64,000 nt of DNA from the NCBI RefSeq assembly GCF_000219605.1, contig NC_015740.1:372001-436000 (forward strand). Reading direction: 5' to 3'. The notes beneath the pieces are model-generated. The model was not told where the DNA came from. It saw only the letters and a list, made by a program, of their open reading frames with translations, and ran no database searches. The DNA is from Stutzerimonas stutzeri. Lineage in GTDB: Bacteria; Pseudomonadota; Gammaproteobacteria; Pseudomonadales; Pseudomonadaceae. A program made the position numbers and the translations under genes. Positions 8,580-16,951 of this stretch are shown here, piece by piece; positions within the stretch are counted from its first letter, which is position 1; each line of letters starts with the position of its first letter.

Positions 8580-9791
8580 ATGACACGTTTGCAACGCCTG
8601 CTCGGCCTGAGCATCTGCCTGGCGACTCCAGCCATGGCCTGGGAACAGGTTCTGATCGACCACGACAAGCCCGCGAAGAACTGGCGCGTCACCAGCGAGG
8701 AACTGGGCATCGATTCGGCAAAGCCGTTTTCGGTCAGCATGCGCACGCTGCACGGCGGGCGGCAGGAAGGGGTAAGCCTGATCGAGATCGACAATGGCAC
8801 CATGCGCATGACAGTCGTCCCCACGCGTGGCATGAACGTGCTCGAAGCGGTTGCCGGTGACGTCCGGCTGGGTTGGGATTCGCCGGTGCAGGAGGTGGTC
8901 AATCCGGCCTTCATCGAACTCAACGGGCGCGGCGGTCTGGGATGGCTCGAGGGCTTCAACGAGCTGGTGACCCGCTGTGGCTTCGAATGGGTCGGGCATC
9001 CGGGCGAGGACAACGGTGAGCTGCTTACGCTGCATGGCCGTGCAGCCAACATTCCGGCTTCGCGCGTTGTGCTGACCATTGACGAAAAGCCGCCGTACGC
9101 CATCCGCCTGCGCGGCGAGTTGCAGGAAAAGGCTTTCAAGAAGCTCGACTTCGCCATTCACACTGAACTCAGCACCGAGCCGGGGCGCGCCGGCTTCTCG
9201 CTGCACGACACCCTGACCAACCAGGGCGACTATGCCAAGGAATATCAGGCGCTGTACCACACCAACTTCGGCACACCGCTGCTGGAGGAAGGGGCGCGCT
9301 TCGTTGCGCCGGTCAAGCAGGTATCGCCGTTCAACCCGCGCGCGGTGAAGGAACTGAACGACTGGCAGCGCTACCGCGGGCCCACCAGGGACTACGACGA
9401 GACGGTATTCAACCTGGTGCCGTATGCCGACGAGCAAGGCGAAACCCTCACCATGCTGCACAACCGTGCCGGCAGCCTGGGGGTCAGCGTGGGCTTCAAT
9501 ACCGGCGAGCTGCCGGTTTTCTCGCTGTGGAAGAACACCGATACCGAACAGCAGGGTTACGTCACCGGATTGGAGCCGGGCACCAGCTATTCCTACAACC
9601 GCCGCTATCAGCGTGCCCTCGGCCTGGTACCGAAGATCGAGCCGGGCGAGCAGAAACATTTCCGGGTGAGCTACGAGCTGCTGGCCGACAGTGCTGCGGT
9701 GGAACGCGTGCGCCAGCGAATCGAGGCATTGCAGGCAGGACGGGAAACCGAGGTGCGCGAGCAGCCGCTGGTCGACCTAAGCAAGGACTAG
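8580..9791 (+). CDS. Exported aldose 1-epimerase-like protein (DUF4432)
   Basis: A 403-residue protein started at the ATG at 8580 (AAAGGGA just upstream), which gives an N-terminal signal peptide ending near PAMA. The rest resembles the galactose-mutarotase-like DUF4432 family: VVPTRGMNVLEA near residue 80, FNELVTRCGFEW, a TLHGRA histidine motif, and YHTNFGTPLLEEG. These proteins bind or isomerise hexose-type sugars; the exact reaction is unproven. The signal peptide places this copy in the periplasm, which is unusual for the fold. It is monocistronic, with a LacI-type palindrome in the promoter region, so sugar-dependent derepression is likely. Confidence 0.75.
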   Translation: MTRLQRLLGLSICLATPAMAWEQVLIDHDKPAKNWRVTSEELGIDSAKPFSVSMRTLHGGRQEGVSLIEIDNGTMRMTVVPTRGMNVLEAVAGDVRLGWDSPVQEVVNPAFIELNGRGGLGWLEGFNELVTRCGFEWVGHPGEDNGELLTLHGRAANIPASRVVLTIDEKPPYAIRLRGELQEKAFKKLDFAIHTELSTEPGRAGFSLHDTLTNQGDYAKEYQALYHTNFGTPLLEEGARFVAPVKQVSPFNPRAVKELNDWQRYRGPTRDYDETVFNLVPYADEQGETLTMLHNRAGSLGVSVGFNTGELPVFSLWKNTDTEQQGYVTGLEPGTSYSYNRRYQRALGLVPKIEPGEQKHFRVSYELLADSAAVERVRQRIEALQAGRETEVREQPLVDLSKD

Positions 9792-9861
9792 GCGGCCATG
9801 GTCGGCTCCGGCAGGGTTCAGGCCGCTTCGTTGTCTGCGTGCAGATATAACCGTTCGTCGC

Positions 9862-9879
9862 TATGGCAAATGGCTTACA
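9862..9879 (+). promoter_or_regulatory. GacA-type upstream activating site of the first Rsm RNA
   Basis: TATGGCAAATGGCTTACA carries one exact half (CTTACA, or TGTAAG on the other strand) of the GacA box TGTAAG-N6-CTTACA; the other half is degenerate. It is centred ~64 bp before the predicted RNA start, the usual distance in rsm promoters. The same site recurs exactly 240 bp downstream. Confidence 0.55.
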
Positions 9880-9934
9880 AATACCCGCGCCGTTTTCCAC
9901 TTCTGCCCGCTCTGCCGGGTAATTAATCTACACC

Positions 9935-10042
9935 CACTCTGATGCGCAGGACGCGCTCAGGATCAGGATGATCGACCTAAGCCAGGAAGGCATTCGAAGG
10001 GAATTCGGACCGGTCAGAAAAAACCCGCCTCGGCGGGTTTTT
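9935..10042 (+). ncRNA. Rsm-type regulatory RNA, copy 1 (RsmA/CsrA-sequestering)
   Basis: A predicted RNA of ~108 nt from a start near 9935 (-10-like TAATCT at 9924-9929) to a Rho-independent terminator. It has six GGA triplets. Four short hairpins present GGA in the loop: GCGC-AGGAC-GCGC (9944-9956), GATC-AGGAT-GATC (9961-9973), GCC-AGGAA-GGC (9981-9991) and CGAA-GGGAA-TTCG (9995-10007). This is the signature of RsmX/Y/Z RNAs, which titrate RsmA/CsrA and relieve translational repression under GacS/GacA control. Start and ends are inferred. Which named family (rsmX or rsmY) it belongs to I cannot tell. Confidence 0.8.
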
Positions 10043-10049
10043 GCTTTTT
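10018..10049 (+). terminator. Rho-independent terminator of Rsm RNA 1
   Basis: An A-run is followed by CCCGCC, loop TC, GGCGGG, then TTTTTGCTTTTT. The A-run on the 5' side also allows function on the opposite strand. Confidence 0.85.
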
Positions 10050-10101
10050 CAGCGGAACACGCGGGCGATGCAAGACAACGAAATGCTGTGCCGGTTCCAT
10101 C

Positions 10102-10119
10102 TATGGCAAAAGGCTTACA
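10102..10119 (+). promoter_or_regulatory. GacA-type upstream activating site of the second Rsm RNA
   Basis: TATGGCAAAAGGCTTACA differs from the first copy at one base and sits at the same distance before its RNA. The conserved block in otherwise diverged promoter sequence marks it as functional. Confidence 0.55.
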
Positions 10120-10174
10120 CGGATCGAAGTTTTTGGCTGTTCTAACGTCTTAGGCGGCTGCGTATTCTATGCCC

Positions 10175-10281
10175 ATCTCTGCAGCGCAGGACGCGCTCGG
10201 GATCATGGATGATCGACCACTGCCAGGAGGCGCGCCGAAGGATTCGGAATGGTCACAAAAACCCGCTTCGGCGGGTTTTTT
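10175..10281 (+). ncRNA. Rsm-type regulatory RNA, copy 2 (RsmA/CsrA-sequestering)
   Basis: A predicted RNA of ~107 nt, with -10 TATTCT at 10163-10168 and a start near 10175. It is a diverged paralogue of the RNA at 9935 with six GGA triplets at matching positions. Hairpins: GCGC-AGGAC-GCGC (10184-10196), GATC-ATGGAT-GATC (10201-10214), GCC-AGGA-GGC (10222-10231) and CCGAA-GGA-TTCGG (10235-10247). The stems have changed in a paired way between copies (CGAA/TTCG against CCGAA/TTCGG), which supports selection on RNA structure. Expected role: sequestering RsmA/CsrA together with copy 1. Confidence 0.8.
10257..10281. terminator. Bidirectional terminator shared by Rsm RNA 2 and the kinase operon
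   Basis: AAAAACCCGC, loop TTCG, then GCGGGTTTTTT. The T-run terminates the plus-strand RNA. The A-run gives a T-run on the minus strand, 58 bp after the last gene of the stressosome/kinase operon. Confidence 0.85.
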
Positions 10282-10338
10282 GTTGCCTGCAGGAAAAGCG
10301 GCCGCCACGCATTCGACGGCAAGTGGCGCGCTGCTGCC

Positions 10339-12287
10339 TCAGCCGTTGTCCAGCAATGCGCGGATCTTGCCGAGCAGGTCGGCACCCTCGAACGGCTTGA
10401 GTACCAGCTCCATGCGCTCGTCGACGAATCCCTCCCGGCTGGAGGCCTTTTCGGCGTAACCGGTCATCAGCACCACGGGCAGCGCCGGTCGCGAGCGCCG
10501 GACCCATTCGGCCAGCTGTCGACCGGACAGGCGTGGCAGGCCGACGTCGGTCAGCAGCAGATCGATGGACGGGTCGGCCTCCAGCAGTGCCTGGGCGGTT
10601 TCCACATCGCCGGCCTGGCTGCAGCGATACCCCGCCTCGATGAGGGTCTCGGCGATCAGCATGCGCACGCTGGGCATGTCTTCCACCACCAGCACGTGCT
10701 CATGGCCGGCCAGACGCGCCGAATCTTCGGGCGCCGCGCTGGGTGCCAGGCTCGTTTCGCCGGCGGCGGCCGGCAGCAGCAGGGTCACGTCGGTACCGAC
10801 GCCCAGGGTGCTGCGAATGTGCGCGTCGCCGCCCGACTGCAGGGCGAAACCGTAGAGGCTCGACAGTCCCAGGCCGGTGCCGCGGCCCTGAGGCTTGGTG
10901 GTGAAGAAGGGGTCGAACACCTTGTCGAGGACGGTGGGATCGATGCCCGTGCCATCGTCGCTGACGCACAGACCGATGTAACGGCCGGCGGCCAGTTCAG
11001 GGTGCTGGCTGGCATCGGTGGAAAAGGTCCGGATGCCGATGTGGCCCCTTCGGGCAGGGCGTCGCGGGCATTGATCACCAGGTTGAGCAGCGCGCTTTCG
11101 AACTGGCTGACATCCACCCGTGCCACGGCCGGCCCCTCGGTGAAGTCGACGCTCAGGGTGATGCGCTCGCCGATGGTGCGCCGCAACAAATCCTCCAGCG
11201 AGCGGATGCGCTCGTTGATGTCCAGCGCGCGGGCGTCCAGCGGCTGCTTGCGAGCAAAGGCCAGCAGGCGGTTGGTCAGCGATGCGGCACTGCGCGCCGA
11301 ACTCAGTGCGGCGTCGGCGAAGCGCAGCACGCTGTCGGCGCGGCCTTCGATGATGCGCTGCTTCATCAGCTCGATGCCGGTGATGATGCCGGTGAGCAGG
11401 TTGTTGAAGTCATGGGCGATGCCCCCGGTCAGCTTGCCCAGGGCATCCATCTTCTGCGCCTGCAGCAGCTGCTCTTCGGTACGCGCGCGCTCGGCCACCT
11501 CATGGGCCAGCTGGCTGGTGGTGGTGGCGATTTCCTGCCGCTGGGCGCGCTCACGGTGACGCTGCTCGGTGACGTCCTCGACGAACACCAGGCCCAGCCC
11601 CTGAGTGCGATAGGGCGAGATCTGCCATTCGGTCTCCCGCGTTTCGCCGTTGACGCGCATCGCCAGGGAGGTGCGCCAGCGGTTGCCGGCCTGAAGCTGG
11701 GTGCGCAGCTCGTCCAGCACGGCGTCCTGCCCGGGGAGGACGCAGTCGGCCAGCGGAGCTGAACGGTCCTCGGCGCCGACCAGGCGCTCGAAGGCATGGT
11801 TGCATTCATGCAGCTGCAGCTGGGCATCGAGCACCGCGATGGGTGCCGCAACGTGAATGAATATCTCGCGAAAGCGCGCCTCGCTTTCGCGCAGGGCGCG
11901 CTCGGTGTCACGCACCCGCAGCAGCGTGCGCAGGGTCGCCAGCAGCACATCCGGGTCGACCGGGTGAATCAGGTAGGCATCGCCGCCGGCATCGAGGCCG
12001 GTGATGATGTCGCCGGTCTCGATGGAGGCTGCGGACACATGGATCAGTGGCAGCAGCGCGGTATTCGGGTCGGTGCGAAGCTGGCGCGCGATGTCGAAGC
12101 CGCTCATGTCCGGCAGGTTGACATCGAGAATCAGGGCGTCAGGCATGGCGCCGGCCACCAGCGCCAGCCCATCGCTGCCGGTACCCGCCTCCAGTACCTG
12201 GTAGCCATGGCGCTCCAGCACCCGGCGCATCGCGTAGCGGGTAGTGGCGTTGTCGTCGACGATCAGCAGACGGCTGTCACGCTCCAT
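10339..12287 (-). pseudogene. Hybrid sensor kinase/response regulator, frameshifted
   Basis: Start at the ATG at 12287 (GGAGGAG 4 bp upstream), overlapping the kinase gene by 11 bp. Order: receiver domain (Asp55 in ILDVNLPD), PAS ~140-250, histidine-kinase dimerisation domain with [14 protein letters not shown], ATPase domain, second receiver (LLTDVGLP). After [12 protein letters not shown] the frame is lost. The continuation (from DPFFTTKPQGRGTGLGLS to the end at 10339) is in another frame. Inserting one C in the CCCC run at 11045-11048 restores a protein of ~649 residues. Whether this is a real mutation, phase variation or a sequencing error cannot be decided here. In the first receiver the conserved Lys is His (LIHPV). 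Confidence 0.8.
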
Positions 12288-13146
12288 CGGGCTCCTCCGC
12301 CTGGATCGCAAACGGGATGATTACATAGAACTCGGAGCCCTTGCCCGGCGCGCTTTCCACACCGACCCGACCGCCGAGCAATTCGGCGAAGCGTTTGCAT
12401 AGCGCGAGGCCAAGGCCGGTGCCACGCAGGCGCTTCTGCAGCGGGGAATCGACCTGGGCGAAGTCCTCGAACAGGCGATCATGCAGCTGCGGTGCGATGC
12501 CGATGCCGGTGTCGGTGACCGCGAAGCGCACCTGCTGGGGATTCTCCATCCGTGCCGAGACGCGCACCTCGCCCTGCGGTGTGAATTTCAGCGCATTGGA
12601 GATGAAGTTACGCAAGATCTGCGCAAGCTTCTTGTCGTCGGTGTAGAAGCGCGGCAGGCCTACCGGCTCCTCGAAGATGAGGTCCACGGGCGAGCCCTCG
12701 ACGATGGGCCGGAACATGCCGCGCAATGCCGAGAACAGGTCGAGCATGTCGAACCAGGCCGGCGAGATGCTCACGCGGCCGGCCTCGATCTTCGCCAGAT
12801 CGAGCAGATCGTCGACCATCTCGCTCAGCTCGCTGGCGGCCGAGCTGACGAAGCGCACCTGCTTGTGCTGCTCCGGGCTCAGGGGGCCATCCAGTTCGTC
12901 GCTGAGCAGACGGGTGATGCTGAGTATCGAACCCAGTGGCGTGCGGAACTCGTGGCTCATGTACGAGAGGAAACGGCTTTTCAGTTCCGATGCCTGGCGT
13001 AGTTGCTCGGCCTGGGTGTCGAGTTCCGCATAGAGGGCCAGTACCCCCTGGTTGGTTTCCTCGAGCTCGGCGCGCAGTGATTCGTTCTCACGGCGCAGCT
13101 GCTCCAGCAGCTCGGCTTCGCCGGTTGTAGCGATGGGGTCAGCCAC
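12277..13146 (-). CDS. Sensor histidine kinase of the stressosome operon
   Basis: A 289-residue protein from the GTG at 13146, preceded by GGAGG at 6 bp and overlapping the upstream stop by 8 bp. Residues ~10-55 are a coiled coil (RRENESLRAELEETNQG). The H-box follows (FLSYMSHEFRTPLGSIL), then an ATPase domain with N-box NFISNALKF, DTGIGIAP and GTGLGLALCKRF. There is no membrane segment or sensor domain, so input probably comes from its partners: the preceding anti-sigma-like/phosphatase proteins would activate or inhibit it. It probably phosphorylates a receiver of the following hybrid protein. Confidence 0.85.
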   Translation of the reverse strand: MADPIATTGEAELLEQLRRENESLRAELEETNQGVLALYAELDTQAEQLRQASELKSRFLSYMSHEFRTPLGSILSITRLLSDELDGPLSPEQHKQVRFVSSAASELSEMVDDLLDLAKIEAGRVSISPAWFDMLDLFSALRGMFRPIVEGSPVDLIFEEPVGLPRFYTDDKKLAQILRNFISNALKFTPQGEVRVSARMENPQQVRFAVTDTGIGIAPQLHDRLFEDFAQVDSPLQKRLRGTGLGLALCKRFAELLGGRVGVESAPGKGSEFYVIIPFAIQAEEPDGA

Positions 13147-14149
13147 GGGGGGCCTCCAGGTTGAGCGCAAGCACGGTGACGTCGTCGCGGCCGCGGCAGA
13201 AGTCCCGATGCAGCAGCGTGGCGATGATGGCCGGATGGCGCTGGATCAGACCAGGATAGTCGCGCAGGCTCCAGCGCGACTGCAAACCATCGCTGAAGAG
13301 CAACAGAAGCTGCGCCTCGCCCTGCGGGTAGTCGAACACATGGGCCTTGCGAAAACGCACGCCGACGATGCCAGGGTGCGAAGCCAGGCCGCGCGAGCCC
13401 TCGCTGCCGATCAGGCTGGCGCCGATGTTGCCGATGCCAGCGAAGGCCAGGGTCCGCCGTTCGCCATCGTACTGGGCTATGGCCGCAGCGCCGCCACGGC
13501 TGCCGTTCATCGCCTGATGCATGCGCGCGAATACGCTGGTGGCGGCGTCGAACGGTGCTTCGCCGAAGGCCTCGGCGCCGGCACGTGCGGCCTGCTGGGC
13601 GCTTTCGCCGTGGCCGAGCCCGTCGATGACCAGCACACTGCAGCGTGAGCCATCGAGCGCCAGTTGCCAGACGTCGCCACAGGCCGTTTCTCCGGGATGG
13701 GGGTGCTGGCTGACCCCGAAGCGCCAGGCACAGGGCCGTGAGCCGCGGGGAAACAGCTGTGCCAGCACCACCGAACCTCGGCGGTCCGAGTAGGCATCGA
13801 AGACCTGTGCCAGCCGCGCCAGCGCGCCCAGACCGATGCCCGTGGTGCCGCCGGTGGAGTAGCCATCGGTCAGGCACTGATCGAGCTGGAAGCCGGGGCC
13901 ACGGTCCACGGCGATGATTTCCACGCCGGGCTTGTCTTGCCCCGGGATGATCCGCAGGTGCAGCTCGCCGATGCCGGCGTGCTTGAGAACATTGGTGCAC
14001 AGTTCGGTGGTCAGCAGCGCGACGCGACCGGCATCGGTGGCGTCGAAACCATGCTGCTCGGCCAGGCGCTGCGTGACGCGGCGCGCATGGCCCACCTGGC
14101 TGGAATCTTCCAGTGGCAGGACCTGGGTCATGCTGCCCGGTATGTTCAT
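13139..14149 (-). CDS. RsbT-like ATPase fused to SpoIIE/RsbX-type PP2C phosphatase
   Basis: A 336-residue fusion. The N-terminal ~130 residues are a GHKL anti-sigma-factor-type kinase domain (ELCTNVLKHAG, DRGPGFQ, GGTTGIGLGAL). The C-terminal ~190 are a PP2C-type Ser/Thr phosphatase with metal-binding acids in CGDVW, IDGLGHG and GRDDVTVL. In stressosomes RsbX-type phosphatases reset RsbS/RsbR phosphorylation; that role is inferred here. The ATG at 14149 overlaps the RsbT-like stop as ATGA. A GTG at 14155 is an alternative start. Confidence 0.85.
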   Translation of the reverse strand: MNIPGSMTQVLPLEDSSQVGHARRVTQRLAEQHGFDATDAGRVALLTTELCTNVLKHAGIGELHLRIIPGQDKPGVEIIAVDRGPGFQLDQCLTDGYSTGGTTGIGLGALARLAQVFDAYSDRRGSVVLAQLFPRGSRPCAWRFGVSQHPHPGETACGDVWQLALDGSRCSVLVIDGLGHGESAQQAARAGAEAFGEAPFDAATSVFARMHQAMNGSRGGAAAIAQYDGERRTLAFAGIGNIGASLIGSEGSRGLASHPGIVGVRFRKAHVFDYPQGEAQLLLLFSDGLQSRWSLRDYPGLIQRHPAIIATLLHRDFCRGRDDVTVLALNLEAPRG

Positions 14150-14550
14150 GTCCACCGCGTGATGGTGATGCGCGTGCCGACGCCGACGGTGCTCTCCAGT
14201 TCGAAGTCGTCGACCAGGCGCTTGGCGCCCGTCAGCCCAAGGCCGAGGCCGCCGCCGGAGGTCCAGCCATCGGTCATGGCCAGCTTGATGTCGGGAATGC
14301 CCGGGCCTTCGTCACGGAAGGTCAGCCGCACGCCGACGCGCGTGCCTTCCTCGACGATCTGCCAATCCATGTCGCCACCGCCTCCGTACACCACGGTGTT
14401 GCGCGCCAGCTCGCTGACGGCGGTGACCAGCTTGGTCTGATCGATCAGGCGCATCGCGCAGTCCTGGGTCAGTTTACGTACGGTCTGCCGCGCCAAGACG
14501 ACATCCTGCTCGACGCGCACCGGCTGGCTGCCGCTGCTGCGCACGATCAT
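14146..14550 (-). CDS. RsbT-like serine/threonine (switch) kinase
   Basis: A 134-residue single-domain GHKL kinase with N-box ELARNTVVYGGGG, G1 box DEGPGIPD and G2 box GGGLGLGLTGAKRL. In the stressosome RsbT is held by RsbS/RsbR. On stress it phosphorylates both, is released, and activates a downstream partner. Here the genes that follow (phosphatase fusion and kinases) are candidate targets, since no sigma-B-type gene is present. Overlaps the RsbS-like stop as ATGA. Confidence 0.9.
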   Translation of the reverse strand: MIVRSSGSQPVRVEQDVVLARQTVRKLTQDCAMRLIDQTKLVTAVSELARNTVVYGGGGDMDWQIVEEGTRVGVRLTFRDEGPGIPDIKLAMTDGWTSGGGLGLGLTGAKRLVDDFELESTVGVGTRITITRWT

Positions 14551-14909
14551 CGCGCGGCCACACGTTCGCGCAGCAGCTGCATGCCGCGCTCGACGTTCAG
14601 GGCGGTGCTGACGCCGGGCAGCTCGAGGCCCAGCTCCACCAGGGTGATCGCCACGGCGGGCTGCATGCCCACCACCACCGTTTCGGCATCCATGATTCGC
14701 GCGAGGCCGGAAATGTTGGCGATCATCCGGCCAATGAAGGAATCGACCATGTCCAGTGCGGAGATGTCCATCAGCACGGCGCGCGCCGAGGTTTCGCTGA
14801 TGCGCTCGGCCAAATCGTCCTGCAGGGTCAGCGCCAGTTGGTCGTGCATGTCGACCTGGATGGTGACGAGCAGGAACTCGCCCATCCGCAGAATAGGAAT
14901 TCGATCCAT
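14547..14909 (-). CDS. RsbS-like single STAS-domain stressosome scaffold protein
   Basis: A 120-residue STAS protein starting MDRIPILRMGEFLLVTIQ, the typical RsbS opening. The phosphorylatable serine is conserved as Ser57 in ALDMVDSFIGRM. It should form the stressosome core with the RsbR-like protein and hold the RsbT-like kinase until phosphorylated. Its ATG overlaps the upstream stop by one base (TGATG), so translation is coupled. Confidence 0.9.
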   Translation of the reverse strand: MDRIPILRMGEFLLVTIQVDMHDQLALTLQDDLAERISETSARAVLMDISALDMVDSFIGRMIANISGLARIMDAETVVVGMQPAVAITLVELGLELPGVSTALNVERGMQLLRERVAAR

Positions 14910-15757
14910 CAGGCGGTCCTGGTGACGGTGAGGCCGGAACGGCGCAGGGCGAGCGCGAGGGCATCGGCCAGGCTGGCCTTGGTGACGATGCCCTGCAGGT
15001 CGAGCCCGAGGTGGACGATGGTCTGCGCGATCTGCGGACGCACGCCACTGATGATGCAGTCGGCGCCCATCAGGCGAATGGCAGTGACGGTCTTGAGCAG
15101 GTGCTGGGCAACGAGGGTGTCGACGGTGGGCACGCCGGTGATGTCGATGATGGCGATTTCCGAGCCGGTGTCGACGATGCGTTGCAGCAGCGATTCCATC
15201 ACCACCTGGGTGCGCTGCGAGTCGAGGGTGCCGATCATCGGCAGGGCGAGAACGCCATCCCACAGCTTGACCACCGGGGTCGAAAGCTCCAGCAGCTCTT
15301 CCTGCTGGCGCTTGATCACGTCTTCACGCGACTGCTGGAAGGTGCGTACGGTGTGCAGGCCCAGATGGTCGAGCAGCTCGGACACGGCCCACAGCTGCTC
15401 GGCGAATACTGCGGGTTCGTTGGCGTATTCGCTCTGCAGCAGGGACATCAGCGGGCGCTTGGCGGCGAAGATGAAGCCGGCGGTCTGCTGCGAGTCGAAA
15501 CCCAGCAGGGCGCGGCTGCGCGACAGGCGCTCCAGGTAGGAACGCATGGCGTCCCAGGCCGGGCCGGCGATGTCGGCCGAGCCGTCGGCGGTGCCGCTGA
15601 TCAGCAGGCGGATGAATTCGGCGGTCTGCTGGGTCAGTTCTTCGGGTTTTACGTTATGGAATCCGCCCATCTCCTGCAGGTCGCTTTTCCAGCTGCCGAG
15701 CAGCTCGGTCTGGTTGCGTGCAATGGTGTCGATGGTGCGTTGTAGCAGGGCCGCCAT
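14909..15757 (-). CDS. RsbR-like stressosome sensor (RsbRD_N plus STAS)
   Basis: A 282-residue protein. The N-terminal ~150 residues are helical and fit the RsbRD_N sensory domain, not the globin-like domain of Bacillus RsbR. The C-terminal ~120 are a STAS domain. Both threonine regions used for phosphorylation in B. subtilis RsbR are kept (DITGVPTVDTLV and RPQIAQTIVHLG). It is the first gene of a six-gene overlapping operon, the sensory part of the complex. The signal is unknown. Start ATG at 15757 with CGGAG upstream. Confidence 0.9.
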   Translation of the reverse strand: MAALLQRTIDTIARNQTELLGSWKSDLQEMGGFHNVKPEELTQQTAEFIRLLISGTADGSADIAGPAWDAMRSYLERLSRSRALLGFDSQQTAGFIFAAKRPLMSLLQSEYANEPAVFAEQLWAVSELLDHLGLHTVRTFQQSREDVIKRQQEELLELSTPVVKLWDGVLALPMIGTLDSQRTQVVMESLLQRIVDTGSEIAIIDITGVPTVDTLVAQHLLKTVTAIRLMGADCIISGVRPQIAQTIVHLGLDLQGIVTKASLADALALALRRSGLTVTRTA

Positions 15758-15951
15758 AGGGTAATAGCTCCGGAGTTGTCTGGGTCGTCCATGTCACCAT
15801 GGCGAAGTATCAGGGATAGATTTCGGCCTTGCGTCGATGTTCCGCGAATCGCAGCGGAACGTGAAAACTTTTCCGAGCGTTACCGATGGAAGTGGGCCGG
15901 ATGGTAGCAAATAGATATTGGCGGCAGGCAGGTCGTTCCGCTTAAGCGCCG

Positions 15952-16869
15952 TTAGGCAGGCGCTACGCCGTCGATCTGTTCGATCAGCCATTGCAGCGCC
16001 GCGTCATTCTGCCGTTGCGCCACGCTGACGATGTCCAGCTCGAAGGGGCCGAGCTCGAACGGCAGGTCGAACAGTCGCAGCGGCAGCAGGTCGGCGAAAT
16101 GGCGCGCCAGCTGCGTCGGCAGCACCGCAGCAAGGTCGCTGCTGGCGACGATGTGCGCGGCCTGCAGGTAGTTCGGTGTGGTGTAGACGACCTCGCGGGC
16201 TTGGCCTTGACCCTCCAGCCACTGATCGACCATGCCGCGGGTCTGGCCGCCATGCACCCAGAGATGGCGCAGGCGCAGGAAGGCTGGCAGGTCGAGGCCG
16301 TCCGTCACCAGCGGATGGCCGCGGCGCACCGCCACCTGCAGCGTTTCGCTGGCCCAGTGGCGCACATGGAAGCGCGATGGCACGTCGAGGAAGCGTCCCA
16401 GCACCAAGTCGACTTCGCCATTGTCCAGCGCCTCGGTGGGCAAGCTGGGTGTCAGGTGCTGGATCGCCAGCCGAATGCCCGGCGCCCGCTCGGCCAGGCG
16501 CCGCATCAGCGCCGGCATGCAGACCAGCTCGACATAGTCGGTCACCGCGATGCGGAAACGCTGCTGGCTGCGCGCCGGATCGAAGGCCTCGCCGGCGATC
16601 AGGCTGTGTTCGATCTGCTGCAGCGCAAGACGGATTGGCGCCTCCAGCGCCAGGGCTCGCGGCGTCGGTTGCATGGCCCGGCCGACGCGCACCAGCAGCG
16701 GGTCGTCGAGCAGTTCGCGCAGGCGACCCAGCGCGTTGCTCACCGCCGGCTGGCTGAGTGACAGGCGCTCGGCGGCACGCGAGACGTTGCGCTCACGCAG
16801 CAGGGCGTCGAGCACGCGGAGCAGGTTGAGGTCGAAGTTGTAGATATTCACTTGATGAATCCGAAACAT
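15952..16869 (-). CDS. LysR-family transcriptional regulator
   Basis: A 305-residue regulator if started at the ATG at 16869. An upstream ATG (16902) and an internal GTG (16851, giving the more typical VNIYNFDLNLL start) are alternatives; none has a good ribosome site. The N-terminal winged helix-turn-helix is clear (AAERLSLSQPAVSNALGRLRELLDDPLLVR). The rest is the LysR substrate-binding domain. It diverges from the 3-hydroxyacyl-CoA dehydrogenase operon across ~80 bp and probably controls it in response to a pathway metabolite. Confidence 0.85.
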   Translation of the reverse strand: MFRIHQVNIYNFDLNLLRVLDALLRERNVSRAAERLSLSQPAVSNALGRLRELLDDPLLVRVGRAMQPTPRALALEAPIRLALQQIEHSLIAGEAFDPARSQQRFRIAVTDYVELVCMPALMRRLAERAPGIRLAIQHLTPSLPTEALDNGEVDLVLGRFLDVPSRFHVRHWASETLQVAVRRGHPLVTDGLDLPAFLRLRHLWVHGGQTRGMVDQWLEGQGQAREVVYTTPNYLQAAHIVASSDLAAVLPTQLARHFADLLPLRLFDLPFELGPFELDIVSVAQRQNDAALQWLIEQIDGVAPA

Positions 16870-16951
16870 CACAAGACTAAATTTCAAAAATAGTAGCGTC
16901 ATCGTCTATGGTTGGTCTCCACTTTTTCCGCCTGCGACGAGGACCGTTCAC

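Noticed and set aside
9862..10285. Direct repeat of ~180 bp considered as a mobile element or REP-type repeat
   Set aside because: No terminal inverted repeats, target duplications or coding capacity; the conserved parts are a regulatory box, GGA hairpins and terminators, which fit RNA genes.
12277..13170. TTG at 13170 as start of the stressosome kinase
   Set aside because: The GTG at 13146 has GGAGG at 6 bp and gives a short overlap like its neighbours.
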